13,143 nucleotides of DNA from Acidobacteriota bacterium (lineage in GTDB: Bacteria; Acidobacteriota; UBA6911), in contig JAHFUH010000088.1 of NCBI GenBank assembly GCA_023265215.1, positions 1 to 13,143 on the forward strand, written 5' to 3'. The position numbers and the translations under genes are program-made. The notes under the pieces are model-generated. The model searched no databases and was not told where the DNA came from. It saw only the letters and a list, made by a program, of their open reading frames with translations. Shown here in pieces: positions 7,089-13,143 of this stretch (positions are counted from its first letter, which is position 1; the number at the start of each line of letters is the position of its first letter).

Positions 7089-7489
7089 ATGGTAATTGAA
7101 CCGGGGCTGGAAATGACAATGCCCTCGAAAATGGGGCCCGCTGCCGCACAAGAGCCGGCTGAATCGCCTGTTGTGTTGCGCGCCTCCGAACTCAAGTGCG
7201 CTTTCGGGAAGGTCTGCGCCGTGGATGGCCTCGACCTGAGCGTAAGAGAAGGTGAAATTTATGGATTTCTGGGCGCCAATGGAGCTGGCAAGACGACCGC
7301 TATTCGACTCCTCATGGGCATCATCAAACCGGACAAAGGTACGATCGAGTTGCTCGGAAAACGGACCCGGCGCACAACCATCCGCCAGAAGCGGTCTATC
7401 GGCTATGTATCGCAGGAGCAGACGTTTGCGAATTGTCATTGGAAGACATCTTTGTCTCGCTGGTCGGCAACCCTGTAGCGGCAATATGA
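7089..7489 (+). pseudogene. ABC transporter ATP-binding protein, central half deleted
   Basis: The N-terminal part is a standard ABC ATPase: LRASELKCAFGKVCAVDGLDL, Walker A G62-A-N-G-A-G-K-T69, MGIIKPDKGTIELLGK, and the Q-loop strand IGYVSQEQTF. The frame then changes. From 7430 a different frame encodes ELSLEDIFVSLVGNP, the typical C-terminal end of drug- or export-type ABC ATPases, ending at TGA 7487-7489. The signature motif (LSGGQ type), Walker B, D-loop and H-loop are all absent, so roughly the central half has been lost, with the junction near 7420-7430. The uninterrupted N-terminal frame ends at 7478 after 129 residues. The product cannot hydrolyse ATP. The true C-terminus overlaps the permease start as ATGA, the usual operon arrangement. 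Confidence 0.85.
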
Positions 7490-8016
7490 GTGGGACTCTT
7501 CCGCGCAAGGAACTCCGTCAGCACTGGTGGGCATTTCTGATTGTCGGCGTCACTTCCGCATTGGGCTGCCTGATGATCCTGGGGATGACCGTGACTCAAG
7601 GACAAGCCGGATCTCCGTTCGCCGGCCTGTCCTTGTTTGTCATGCTAAACGGAACGCTAGCGGCCCTGGTGCTCTGCCACCGGTTGGTTGCCGTCGAGTA
7701 TCATGCCAAGACCCAGTTATTTCTCGATGCGCTTCCGGTGTCGCGATGGCGAATGGTGACAATAAAATATTGTCTGGGACTGGCGGCGACGGCGCTCATT
7801 GTCAGTTTTGCTTTTGGTCTGACTTGTCTGCTGGCCTGGCATCATCAACTGCTCTCGGGACAGGTGCGAATAAAGAGGCCTTCGGCATCTGCCACAGCGA
7901 TTCGCTTGCGAAGGAGGTCCAGTGGCTTATTGGAATATCTGCGTATTCCCGGCCATAGCGGGTACATTAGATTCCGTTGGCGCATGTTCCACAGGGGAAG
8001 GCCGGGCAGCGCGTAG
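7486..8016 (+). pseudogene. ABC-2-type permease, truncated
   Basis: From ATG 7486 the protein begins SGTLPRKELRQHWWAFLIV, a usual start for an ABC-2 export permease. It has hydrophobic segments at about residues 15-35, 45-65 and 95-120, with the cytoplasmic L-D-A-L-P-V-S-R-W loop between the second and third. After about residue 125 (near 7865) it turns into an Arg/Ser-rich tail without membrane helices and stops at 8016. Family members normally have six or more helices, so the 3' portion has been lost or replaced. Neither other plus-strand frame restores permease-like sequence. Together with the broken ATPase this marks a dead transporter locus. Confidence 0.75.
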
Positions 8017-8038
8017 GAGTAGGCTGAGCCTATTCCTA
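8014..8038 (+). terminator. Possible hairpin between the ABC remnant and the selenoprotein gene
   Basis: taggagtaggc (8014-8024) and gcctattccta (8028-8038) form an 11-bp stem on the plus-strand RNA with one G-U pair and a 3-nt loop. It lies between convergent genes. No T run follows on either side, so a terminator function is uncertain. Confidence 0.3.
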
Positions 8039-8070
8039 ATCTATCTAATGGTATGTCAAAAGCGCCAAGT

Positions 8071-8814
8071 CTATTGTTCGCCGTATTGAATCATGATGAA
8101 AATGCCGGATTCCCCGGCGTTCTTGGCATTGGAGTGTATGAGTATGAGTTCCCTTTCCTCCTTCTCTCCATTGTTGCCCGGCAGCTGAAGCTCAATGGTT
8201 TTCGTCTGAGCGGGCTCGATCGTGATATTTCCTGATTTGGAACCATCATAATAAACGGTTTTGCCGTCCTTGGAGCGGATATCGGTGATGACCAGCGGAA
8301 GAGATCCCTCGCTGGTCACAGAGAAAGTTTGTTTTTTACCGGTGCTGCGTTCCGCTCCCGCAAGAACAATTTTTCGCGGGACAACCGCGATTTTTGCCCC
8401 AGGCGCTTCCAGCACCTCACCCTTCATCATAAATATTTCAATCTTTTCGTGTCCTGGGATGTTAGTCGTGAGGGTGACTTTTTTCTCGAAGTGCCCGGGA
8501 CTCCCAGCCGTGGCATAACTTACTTTGAGTTCGGTTTTCTCATTGGGATCCAGTGTATGCTTTCCAAGCATAGCTTCGGTGCACGCTCAGCTGGTTTTCA
8601 CATTGGTAATTTCAACCTGCGTTTTTCCTAAGTTCTGAATGGTTGTCGTAACTTCAACTTTTTTGCCCTCTGGAACCGTTCCTGCGTCAAATTGCTCGGG
8701 TGTAGCTTTGAGATATTCTCCGGTCGAATCATCGGACGCAAAGGACAGCCCGATCATGAGCGTAGCTATCCATAAAATGGCGCCTGCCGCCACCTTATAT
8801 TTCCCGCATTTCAT
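8071..8814 (-). CDS. Exported DUF1573-family protein, candidate selenoprotein (Sec76, U-A-C motif)
   Basis: One frame runs from ATG 8812-8814 to the TAA-type end at 8071 and is interrupted only by TGA at 8587-8589 (codon 76). Read through, it gives 247 residues. There is a signal peptide (KVAAGAILWIATLMIGLSFA), then a DUF1573 domain (about 35-135: EQFDAGTVPEGKKVEVTTTI, then NLGKTQVEITNVKTS). In DUF1573 relatives this strand is followed by the C-G-C-T motif; here it reads U76-A-C78-T, with TGA at the first Cys. Typical family sequence continues directly (LGKHTLDPNEKTELKVSYAT). A second beta-rich domain follows to the C-terminus. The ribosome-binding site GGAAGGAGA lies at 8822-8830. A SECIS-like hairpin follows the TGA. 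The gene lies 47 nt downstream of a tetrahaem cytochrome gene, so a periplasmic redox role is likely. The alternative is a Cys-to-stop mutation in a dying gene. Confidence 0.8.
8553..8589 (-). promoter_or_regulatory. Candidate bacterial SECIS element with its UGA codon
   Basis: On the mRNA, the UGA (8589-8587) is followed by a perfect 7-bp stem, UAUGCUU (8572-8566) with AAGCAUA (8562-8556), closed by a GGA loop (8565-8563). A lower GUG/CAC pairing (8584-8582 with 8555-8553) extends it across an internal loop. The apical loop begins 22 nt after the UGA and starts with G. This agrees with the known bacterial SECIS rules, which place the loop 16-37 nt after UGA with a G at one of its first two positions. 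The element lies entirely inside coding sequence, as bacterial SECIS must. Confidence 0.72.
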
Positions 8815-8861
8815 AAAACCGTCTCCTTCCCTTTCAGTATCGTCGACTCGTATACAATGGC

Positions 8862-9311
8862 TCAATTGCCATGCACGTTTTTTGCTTTCACCGCATAATC
8901 GAATCCTGGATCTTGGCCTTGGGTATGGCACTGTCTGCACAACGCGGCTCCGGATTCTTTGACGATCTTTTTTGTCATCGGACTCGCGACATGCTCGCTT
9001 CCCGGGCCATGACAGACCTCGCATTGCACTCCAGCCATTTCGGGCGTCAGCTCATAATCGATAAATCCTCCATCCAGTTCATATCCGGTGACGTGGCATT
9101 TTACGCAAGCGGGCAGTGTTTCCTGCCCCGATTTCTTCAGACTGTCGATAGCTTTTGCATGGCGTGTATTCTGCCACGAATTCGAGATGTTGGGATGGCA
9201 GGGTGCGCACTTTTTCAAACCGACGTAGGTCGCAGATTGTTCGGAATATGCCCCAGCCGTATTCATAAGCAAAAGCAGTAAAATAATCCCGGCCCCCTTC
9301 TTTATCGTCAT
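8862..9311 (-). CDS. Exported tetrahaem cytochrome c (cytochrome c554-like)
   Basis: This 149-residue protein has a signal peptide (KKGAGIILLLLLMNTAGA) and four CxxCH haem-binding motifs: C35-A-P-C-H39, C69-V-K-C-H73, C97-E-V-C-H101 and C125-R-Q-C-H129. Possible distal ligands include H51 (SWQNTRHAKA) and H107 (GPGSEH), both in contexts typical of the cytochrome c554 family. It should mature in the periplasm and carry electrons. ATG 9309-9311 has GGAAAGGA upstream, at a somewhat long spacing of about 11 nt. The DUF1573 candidate selenoprotein follows 47 nt downstream on the same strand, so the two probably form an operon and share a pathway. A MITE-like element ends 77 bp upstream of the start. 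The TGA stop fits the normal end of the family, since no sequence homology continues beyond it. Confidence 0.9.
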   Translation of the reverse strand: MTIKKGAGIILLLLLMNTAGAYSEQSATYVGLKKCAPCHPNISNSWQNTRHAKAIDSLKKSGQETLPACVKCHVTGYELDGGFIDYELTPEMAGVQCEVCHGPGSEHVASPMTKKIVKESGAALCRQCHTQGQDPGFDYAVKAKNVHGN

Positions 9312-9388
9312 GAAGCTTTTTGTCCTTTCCAGCAGATCCTATCCTACTTTTGTTTTTCCACCGGGGATGCCGCTTGACGCCATCCTTA

Positions 9389-9677
9389 GGGCATGCGCAA
9401 GAATTACTTGGCATTTTGCTGCCGGCCCCCAGGCCCGCTGGCTAGGCGCGAGCGACGAGATTTGGGTCCGAAGGCCCAGCCATGCCAGGCTGCATGTAAG
9501 AAGCGAGCAACAACACCAGCGGGCCTACGGGCCGCAGCCCGAAGGGGCGCGGCGGCGGGCGGGCATCTGCTTCGTTGCAGCTCCTCGACGATGACACCGC
9601 ATCGCCTGCGTCGCATCGCCTTGCATCTGCCCGCCCGGCGCTCGCGCCAAAATGCCAAGTAATTCTTGCGCATGCCC
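9389..9677. mobile_element. 289-bp MITE-like foldback element with 30-bp perfect terminal inverted repeats
   Basis: The 30 bases at 9389-9418 (starting gggcatgcgcaagaat) are the exact reverse complement of 9648-9677. The flanking trinucleotide TTA occurs on both sides (9386-9388 and 9678-9680), which could be a 3-bp target duplication. The interior is GC-rich and full of smaller inverted repeats: ggcccgctgg/ccagcgggcc, ggcgcgagcg/cgctcgcgcc and cgggcgggca/tgcccgcccg. The whole element could fold into a branched hairpin. Reading frames inside it on both strands start with the same MRKNYLAF because of the repeat ends, and they are low-complexity Arg/Ala-rich, so no transposase is encoded. I do not recognise the parent element. 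Confidence 0.8.
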
Positions 9678-9680
9678 TTA

Positions 9681-10269
9681 ATTGTCAGACTAATACTTTA
9701 ACCTTTTTACGCTCTTTCTGGAATAGCGGACTATTCAGTACTGTGCCTGTAACTTCCTCCGGGGATCTCAAATTTCAATATAAACAAAATAGAAAGGATT
9801 ACGTCTCACCGCGTCTTTGCGAATCAGCGATCTTGGAAAAGGTCCTACAAAGATGAACAGCGGCATGAGCACGAAGGCTCTGCCTGTCGCGCTTACTCGT
9901 CGCGGCGTTACCTTGAGGATATTGAAATTAATTGATCACATCCTACTGCAATTTAGAGAATTCATGGGGGTTGAGATTCTTTTGCCAGAATGACGTTTCC
10001 AGGCGGCAATGTCGAGGTTTTCTGTGAGCATTGAGGGCGATCCGGTGTCGTATCCGGATCGCATCAGTTTTCTCTCTACCCATGGATGGAATGGAGACGG
10101 CTTTTCCTGTCGTCCGGTCAGGGAATTTTACAAAGTCATTCGAAGATCAAACTACGGTTCAGCAACAATTTTCTTGCCTCGAAAGGCTGAGGGGTATTAC
10201 CATTATCAAATATACAATTTGCTAAATCTATAAATCAGCCGGCAAGCGGGCGCCGGAAAGGAGCACAAC
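9681..10269. other. Long intergenic region without a convincing gene
   Basis: About 590 bp with no supported gene. A 46-codon plus-strand frame (9853-9993) and a 74-codon frame (10009-10233) lack ribosome-binding sites and recognisable sequence. The stretch 9801-9820 (on the minus strand gcaaagacgcggtgagacgt) resembles the low-complexity 'cgcaaagacgc' type repeats common in intergenic DNA of some bacteria. A 9-bp hairpin, gcgatccgg (10037-10045) with ccggatcgc (10054-10062), is followed by a TTTT tract about 6 nt later and is at most a weak terminator. Regulatory DNA for the gene at 10270 is expected here, but I cannot point to a clear promoter. Confidence 0.5.
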
Positions 10270-11241
10270 GTGGCTGACATAATAGCATTCCCGTTTAACA
10301 GCTATGTACCGGCCATTTATTTCCTCATAGTTGCAGCTTTCATTCTCCCTGGAATGCTTTTTCCGCGAATGCGCCGAAGCTTGGCTTGCATATTGATAGC
10401 CGGCATTGTTCTCTTCCCGGCCTTATCGAAGCTGATTTCCGCCCAGGAGAATACTCTGTCAACCCCCGTTGCCCTGATTTCTGCCGGAATGAACGCCGAG
10501 GATACAGCCAATTTAGATGAGGCTGCCCGGCTGTATCGACAAGCCATCAATACTCCGGCCATGCCGAGGGTTTTTGCGGCTTTTGCGCAGTTTAGCATAA
10601 GTCAGATTTCTCTTCGGAAGGGAGACATGGCTACCGCAACATTAGAACTCGACAAGTTGGCCAAGGATTATGAGGATTGCAGCGACCTGGTCCGCACGTT
10701 GGTCTCCGAAAGCCACACGGATATTTTCAATGGTATCCATCCGCAATATTCATCAAATGATATCTCGTACGTGCAGAACGGCCGCTATCATCATATTTCA
10801 ACCGGCTTCGAAGTGAGTCTTCAGAACTGGTATTTCGGCACCAACTTCCATTCCAGCGGCGGGGGCGATACAGTTTATTTGCGCCAATTAAATTCGGACA
10901 CGCAAATTGCCATTTGGTTGAAGCCGGATCATCTCAGTGCGGATGAGATTCCCAACCGACTGCGCGGGGCAATTCTGCAGAAGCTCCTGCAGCGCTTAAC
11001 CTTTGAGAATTATCGGGTTCGCCCTGAAAGCGCCCGGATGCTGACAATCGGGGGCAAGCAGGCCTTGAGCGCCGTGTCCGATTACGGGCCCGGGCCACAG
11101 GGCATCCACATGGCCGAATATCTCACGTGGATCTATACAGAGAAAACAAGGGTTCTCTTTTTCGCTCGAGTTCCGGAGCCGAGATTTCAAAATCTGAAAC
11201 CAGTATTCGATCAGATCATTGCCACGGCTTCCGTCCCGTAG
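10270..11241 (+). CDS. Membrane-anchored protein with TPR-like segment and PsbP/DUF1795-like C-terminus, function unknown
   Basis: The product has 323 residues and starts at GTG 10270, supported by GGAAAGGAG at 10254-10263. Two hydrophobic helices lie at about residues 12-31 and 37-55, with Arg-rich sequence between them (FPRMRRS), so the rest is probably on one side of the inner membrane. Residues 70-150 are helical and TPR-like: NLDEAARLYRQAINTP and KGDMATATLELDKLAKDYED. The C-terminal ~150 residues are beta/alpha sequence that loosely recalls PsbP/DUF1795-type domains (HISTGFEVSLQNWYF near the start, MAEYLTWIYTEKTRVLFFA near the end). I do not recognise the family. It stands alone on this strand, about 110 bp before the cupin gene. 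No catalytic residues can be named. Confidence 0.75.
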   Translation: MADIIAFPFNSYVPAIYFLIVAAFILPGMLFPRMRRSLACILIAGIVLFPALSKLISAQENTLSTPVALISAGMNAEDTANLDEAARLYRQAINTPAMPRVFAAFAQFSISQISLRKGDMATATLELDKLAKDYEDCSDLVRTLVSESHTDIFNGIHPQYSSNDISYVQNGRYHHISTGFEVSLQNWYFGTNFHSSGGGDTVYLRQLNSDTQIAIWLKPDHLSADEIPNRLRGAILQKLLQRLTFENYRVRPESARMLTIGGKQALSAVSDYGPGPQGIHMAEYLTWIYTEKTRVLFFARVPEPRFQNLKPVFDQIIATASVP

Positions 11242-11354
11242 AAAGCGCCCACTGTTTCTGCATTGGTCCGTGTGATCCGCGTTCTTCATTTATTTGGTTA
11301 ACGGGCTTAAGATGTGCGTATACATATGAACTCATTAGGAAAGGATTATTGAAA

Positions 11355-11789
11355 ATGGCTGAATCGAAATACGGCAATTATGTCATCACGGAACTCCATG
11401 AACCCGAATCGCGCAAGCAGTTCGCACCGGCTTATGCCAAATATGCTCAGCGCATCCTGTGGATGGATAAAAACGTCGTACCTGGCGCTATCAACATGAA
11501 TACTTCCTGGTATCTTAAAGCCGGCCCGACCATCGACGATAAACCGCACACTCACGACCACGATGAGATCATCGGTTTTTTCAGCAATGACGCGTCAAAT
11601 CCCCACGATCTGGGCGGTATTGTGGAAATCTATCTCGAAGACGAACTGCAGATCATTACCAAAAGCTCCATGATTTTCGTCCCGGCGGGAATGGTCCACT
11701 GCCCGCTTTACCTTCGCCGCGTCGACCGCCCTATTTTCCACTTCACGGTGGTATTGGACGGGCTGTATATAAAGGATGAAATTATTTAA
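11355..11789 (+). CDS. Small cupin-like protein
   Basis: This 144-residue protein has the metal-site pattern of a cupin. The H-T-H-D-H-D-E stretch (about residues 63-69) corresponds to the first conserved motif, and MIFVPAGMVHCPLYL (about residues 109-123) corresponds to the second, with P-A-G-x-x-H. It probably binds a divalent metal; the substrate is unknown. The frame is open far upstream (to 11127), overlapping the preceding gene. I chose ATG 11355 because AGGAAAGGA (11338-11346) lies 8 nt upstream and the sequence before it does not look like protein. No neighbour suggests a pathway. An enzymatic role (isomerase, dioxygenase) or a binding role are both possible. Confidence 0.85.
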   Translation: MAESKYGNYVITELHEPESRKQFAPAYAKYAQRILWMDKNVVPGAINMNTSWYLKAGPTIDDKPHTHDHDEIIGFFSNDASNPHDLGGIVEIYLEDELQIITKSSMIFVPAGMVHCPLYLRRVDRPIFHFTVVLDGLYIKDEII

Positions 11790-11812
11790 CGGCGCAATGC
11801 CGTTCCTGCTCG

Positions 11813-12001
11813 TCAGTAAAACTCCTCCGTGATAAGGCCGATATCACCGACTCCTGCGCCTTTGGAAATATCGATGACCCGGACAATATCGCCGCACGGA
11901 AGCTTGGAAGTGGCGTCGATCAACCGAAATGCTTCTACGCGTTTCGGGGTCGGGGTCCGCTTTAAGGGCCCAACAACTATCCGGATACTAATGCTGAAAT
12001 T
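11813..12001 (-). pseudogene. Possible protein-coding remnant, minus strand (no clear start)
   Basis: A 62-codon minus-strand frame lies between a TGA at 12002-12004 and a TGA stop at 11813-11815. It encodes protein-like sequence (VEAFRLIDATSKLPCGDIV, then RVIDISKGAGVGDIGLITEE) preceded by the Arg/Pro/Thr-rich translation of the GGGGTC repeat. It has no ATG start or ribosome-binding site, and no family is recognised. It may be the 3' end of a lost gene. The plus-strand frame covering the same bases is less protein-like. Confidence 0.3.
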
Positions 12002-12071
12002 TCAGCCCCTCTGACCGGTTGATTCCCGCAGCTTTTGACTGCTTCGACTCCGACACCAACCCCGACCCCGA
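11944..12071 (+). repeat. Widely spaced inverted repeat of GGGGTC units in an intergenic region
   Basis: tcggggtcggggt (11944-11956) is the exact reverse complement of accccgaccccga (12059-12071), 102 bp away. The unit is the same GGGGTC hexamer seen in the hairpin at 266-349. The intervening sequence has no gene I can support apart from the doubtful minus-strand remnant. The gap 11790-12125 otherwise shows only a small palindrome (ctgaaatttcag, 11994-12005). Confidence 0.6.
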
Positions 12072-12125
12072 TTAATTCTTCTTGCTTGATCCCTGACCAG
12101 CAAAACGACACAATACTCCTTGCCC

Positions 12126-13143
12126 ATGTTTGCAAAAATAGTTAGCCGTTTGCGCGATGTTTCTTTGCGAGCAAAAATTACAATCAGCTTTGTGCTGATT
12201 GTAATTTGCGGCACATCCATCTCCACTTTCATGGGCTCCAAAATCATAACCCGGGCGATGTTGAACGAGGCTCGCAAGCAGATTCGCCGAGGGCTGCAGG
12301 CCGCGGAAATAGTTTATGCTGCGCGGCTTGAGTCCATAAGGAAGTCTGTCGCCGGTGCCGCTGAAACGGAACAGCTGGCGCTGGCCCTGAAATCGGCGGA
12401 CAAATCTCAATTACCGCAGGTGCTTTCGAAAATCCGGGATGCCAATAAGCTGCACTTCCTCACTTTCATAAAAGCAGGCGAATCACCCATTACCATAGCG
12501 GCACTGGTAAACAGCGCCATTACGAATAACAAAGCGGTAGCGGACACTGAAATATTCAGCCATGAAGCCCTGGTCAAGGAAGACGCCAACCTGGCTGAAC
12601 GGGCTCGCGTGCGGTTCTCTCAGGCTGGCACAAACGAAATCAACAATGGGATGGTCATGGTCGCTGCAGCGCCTGTCCGCACAGCAGCCGGGGCAACCGG
12701 CGCGCTTTATGGAGGCATTCTGCTTAATAACGACAGCGAACTGGTCAGCCGGATCAATGCTATCGTTTTCGGCGGCAAGGAAGAAGATACCGCGGGAACC
12801 GTTTCGATTCTCATGAACGACGCGCGGATAGCAACCAGCATTCGCGGGGTGCCGGGCCAGCAGGAAGCTGGAACCCTGACCGACTCCAAGCCTATTCGGG
12901 ATAATTCGGGAAAAACCGTGGGAATTCTGTTTGTGGGAGTGCCGGAAAATCCCTTCCTCGAAGTCCGCACTTCTATGATGCTTACCTTCCTGCTGGTGGC
13001 GGTTGCCGGCGTCATAGTAGTTCTGGGAGTCACCTATTTAATCACGCGCAGCATGATTTATCCTTTGGAGGAGATGGTCAAGGCCAGTAATCGAATCGCG
13101 GCAGGAGATCTCGACCATTCCGTCAGCATTTCATCCCGCGACG
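12126..13143 (+). CDS. Membrane sensor with periplasmic Cache-like domain and HAMP (partial, 3' end outside window)
   Basis: The frame is open from ATG 12126 to the window end (339 residues). Transmembrane helix 1 is at about 17-37 (ISFVLIVICGTSISTFMGS). A periplasmic region of about 245 residues follows (EARKQIRRGLQAAEIVYAAR onward, with VAAAPVRTAAGATGALYGGI), resembling Cache sensor domains. Helix 2 is at about 284-305 (MLTFLLVAVAGVIVVLGVTY), then a HAMP linker (RSMIYPLEEMVKASNRIAAG). The output domain (histidine kinase, chemotaxis receptor or diguanylate cyclase) lies outside. No good ribosome-binding site precedes ATG 12126. A TTG two codons earlier is possible, and the frame opens at 12090. 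A strong 14-bp hairpin lies inside the first helix codons. Confidence 0.85.
   Translation, partial: MFAKIVSRLRDVSLRAKITISFVLIVICGTSISTFMGSKIITRAMLNEARKQIRRGLQAAEIVYAARLESIRKSVAGAAETEQLALALKSADKSQLPQVLSKIRDANKLHFLTFIKAGESPITIAALVNSAITNNKAVADTEIFSHEALVKEDANLAERARVRFSQAGTNEINNGMVMVAAAPVRTAAGATGALYGGILLNNDSELVSRINAIVFGGKEEDTAGTVSILMNDARIATSIRGVPGQQEAGTLTDSKPIRDNSGKTVGILFVGVPENPFLEVRTSMMLTFLLVAVAGVIVVLGVTYLITRSMIYPLEEMVKASNRIAAGDLDHSVSISSRD
12175..12207 (+). repeat. Perfect 14-bp hairpin inside the start of the sensor gene
   Basis: aaattacaatcagc (12175-12188) and gctgattgtaattt (12194-12207) are exact reverse complements with a 5-nt loop (tttgt). The hairpin covers codons 17-27 of the sensor gene, which encode the start of its first membrane helix. 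It could be a regulator-binding palindrome or an RNA hairpin acting on early translation. Confidence 0.75.

Noticed and set aside
6650..7099. 149-codon plus-strand reading frame
   Set aside because: It lies opposite the DUF4143 remnant, whose minus-strand translation is clearly family-like. The plus-strand product resembles nothing.
8587..8814. Reading the 8814-8587 part and the 8571-8071 part as two separate genes
   Set aside because: Both parts are in the same frame, the second has no ribosome-binding site, and the DUF1573 motif spans the TGA. A single read-through gene explains it better, though a nonsense mutation is not fully excluded.
8862..8864. TGA at the end of the cytochrome gene as a second Sec codon
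   Set aside because: No SECIS-like hairpin follows, no family-like sequence continues in frame, and the next gene's ribosome-binding site lies shortly after.
9393..9673. Reading frames of about 89 codons on both strands inside the inverted-repeat element
   Set aside because: Both begin with the same residues only because of the terminal inverted repeats. The rest is Arg/Ala-rich low-complexity translation of GC-rich DNA.
10009..10233. 74-codon plus-strand reading frame
   Set aside because: It has no ribosome-binding site or family resemblance, and part of it is a 9-bp palindrome. It looks like chance.

Overview
The window reads as a chromosome segment of an anaerobic Gram-negative bacterium. 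It has a soluble multisubunit [NiFe]-hydrogenase, an exported multiheme cytochrome c and a probable selenocysteine-containing exported protein. This mix fits Desulfobacterota (old Deltaproteobacteria) or a similar anaerobic phylum, but nothing here fixes the taxonomy.

Left part (1-4820): the 3' end of a histidine kinase gene is followed by a stand-alone receiver-domain response regulator. Then comes a tightly packed four-gene set in the order iron-sulfur beta subunit, FAD/NAD(P) gamma subunit, hydrogenase small subunit and hydrogenase large subunit. This is the classic layout of a group 3b NAD(P)-linked hydrogenase (sulfhydrogenase). Electrons would pass from the NiFe site through small-subunit and beta-subunit clusters to FAD and NAD(P). 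A very strong intrinsic terminator closes the unit at 4774-4818.

Middle part (4900-8040): this is a decayed, accessory-looking stretch. It holds an intact AAA_14/DUF4143 ATPase on the minus strand with a palindromic repeat cluster upstream, a degenerate tRNA-Phe-like sequence, the stop-riddled C-terminal half of a second DUF4143 ATPase, and an ABC transporter locus. In that locus the ATPase has lost its central half and the permease is cut short.

Right part (8071-13143): a minus-strand pair encodes a four-haem exported cytochrome c and a DUF1573-type exported protein. The DUF1573 reading frame crosses an in-frame TGA exactly where the family has the first Cys of its CxC motif. A bacterial SECIS-like hairpin follows immediately, so the best reading is a selenoprotein with a U-A-C motif. 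A 289-bp MITE-like element with 30-bp perfect inverted ends lies just upstream of this pair. Further right are a membrane-anchored protein with a TPR-like segment, a small cupin, an intergenic region with GGGGTC-type repeats, and the start of a Cache-HAMP membrane sensor running off the window.

The most noteworthy items are the candidate Sec-DUF1573 protein with its cytochrome partner, the Cys-to-Glu change at the proximal-cluster position of the hydrogenase small subunit, the MITE-like foldback element, and the several hairpins and simple repeats.
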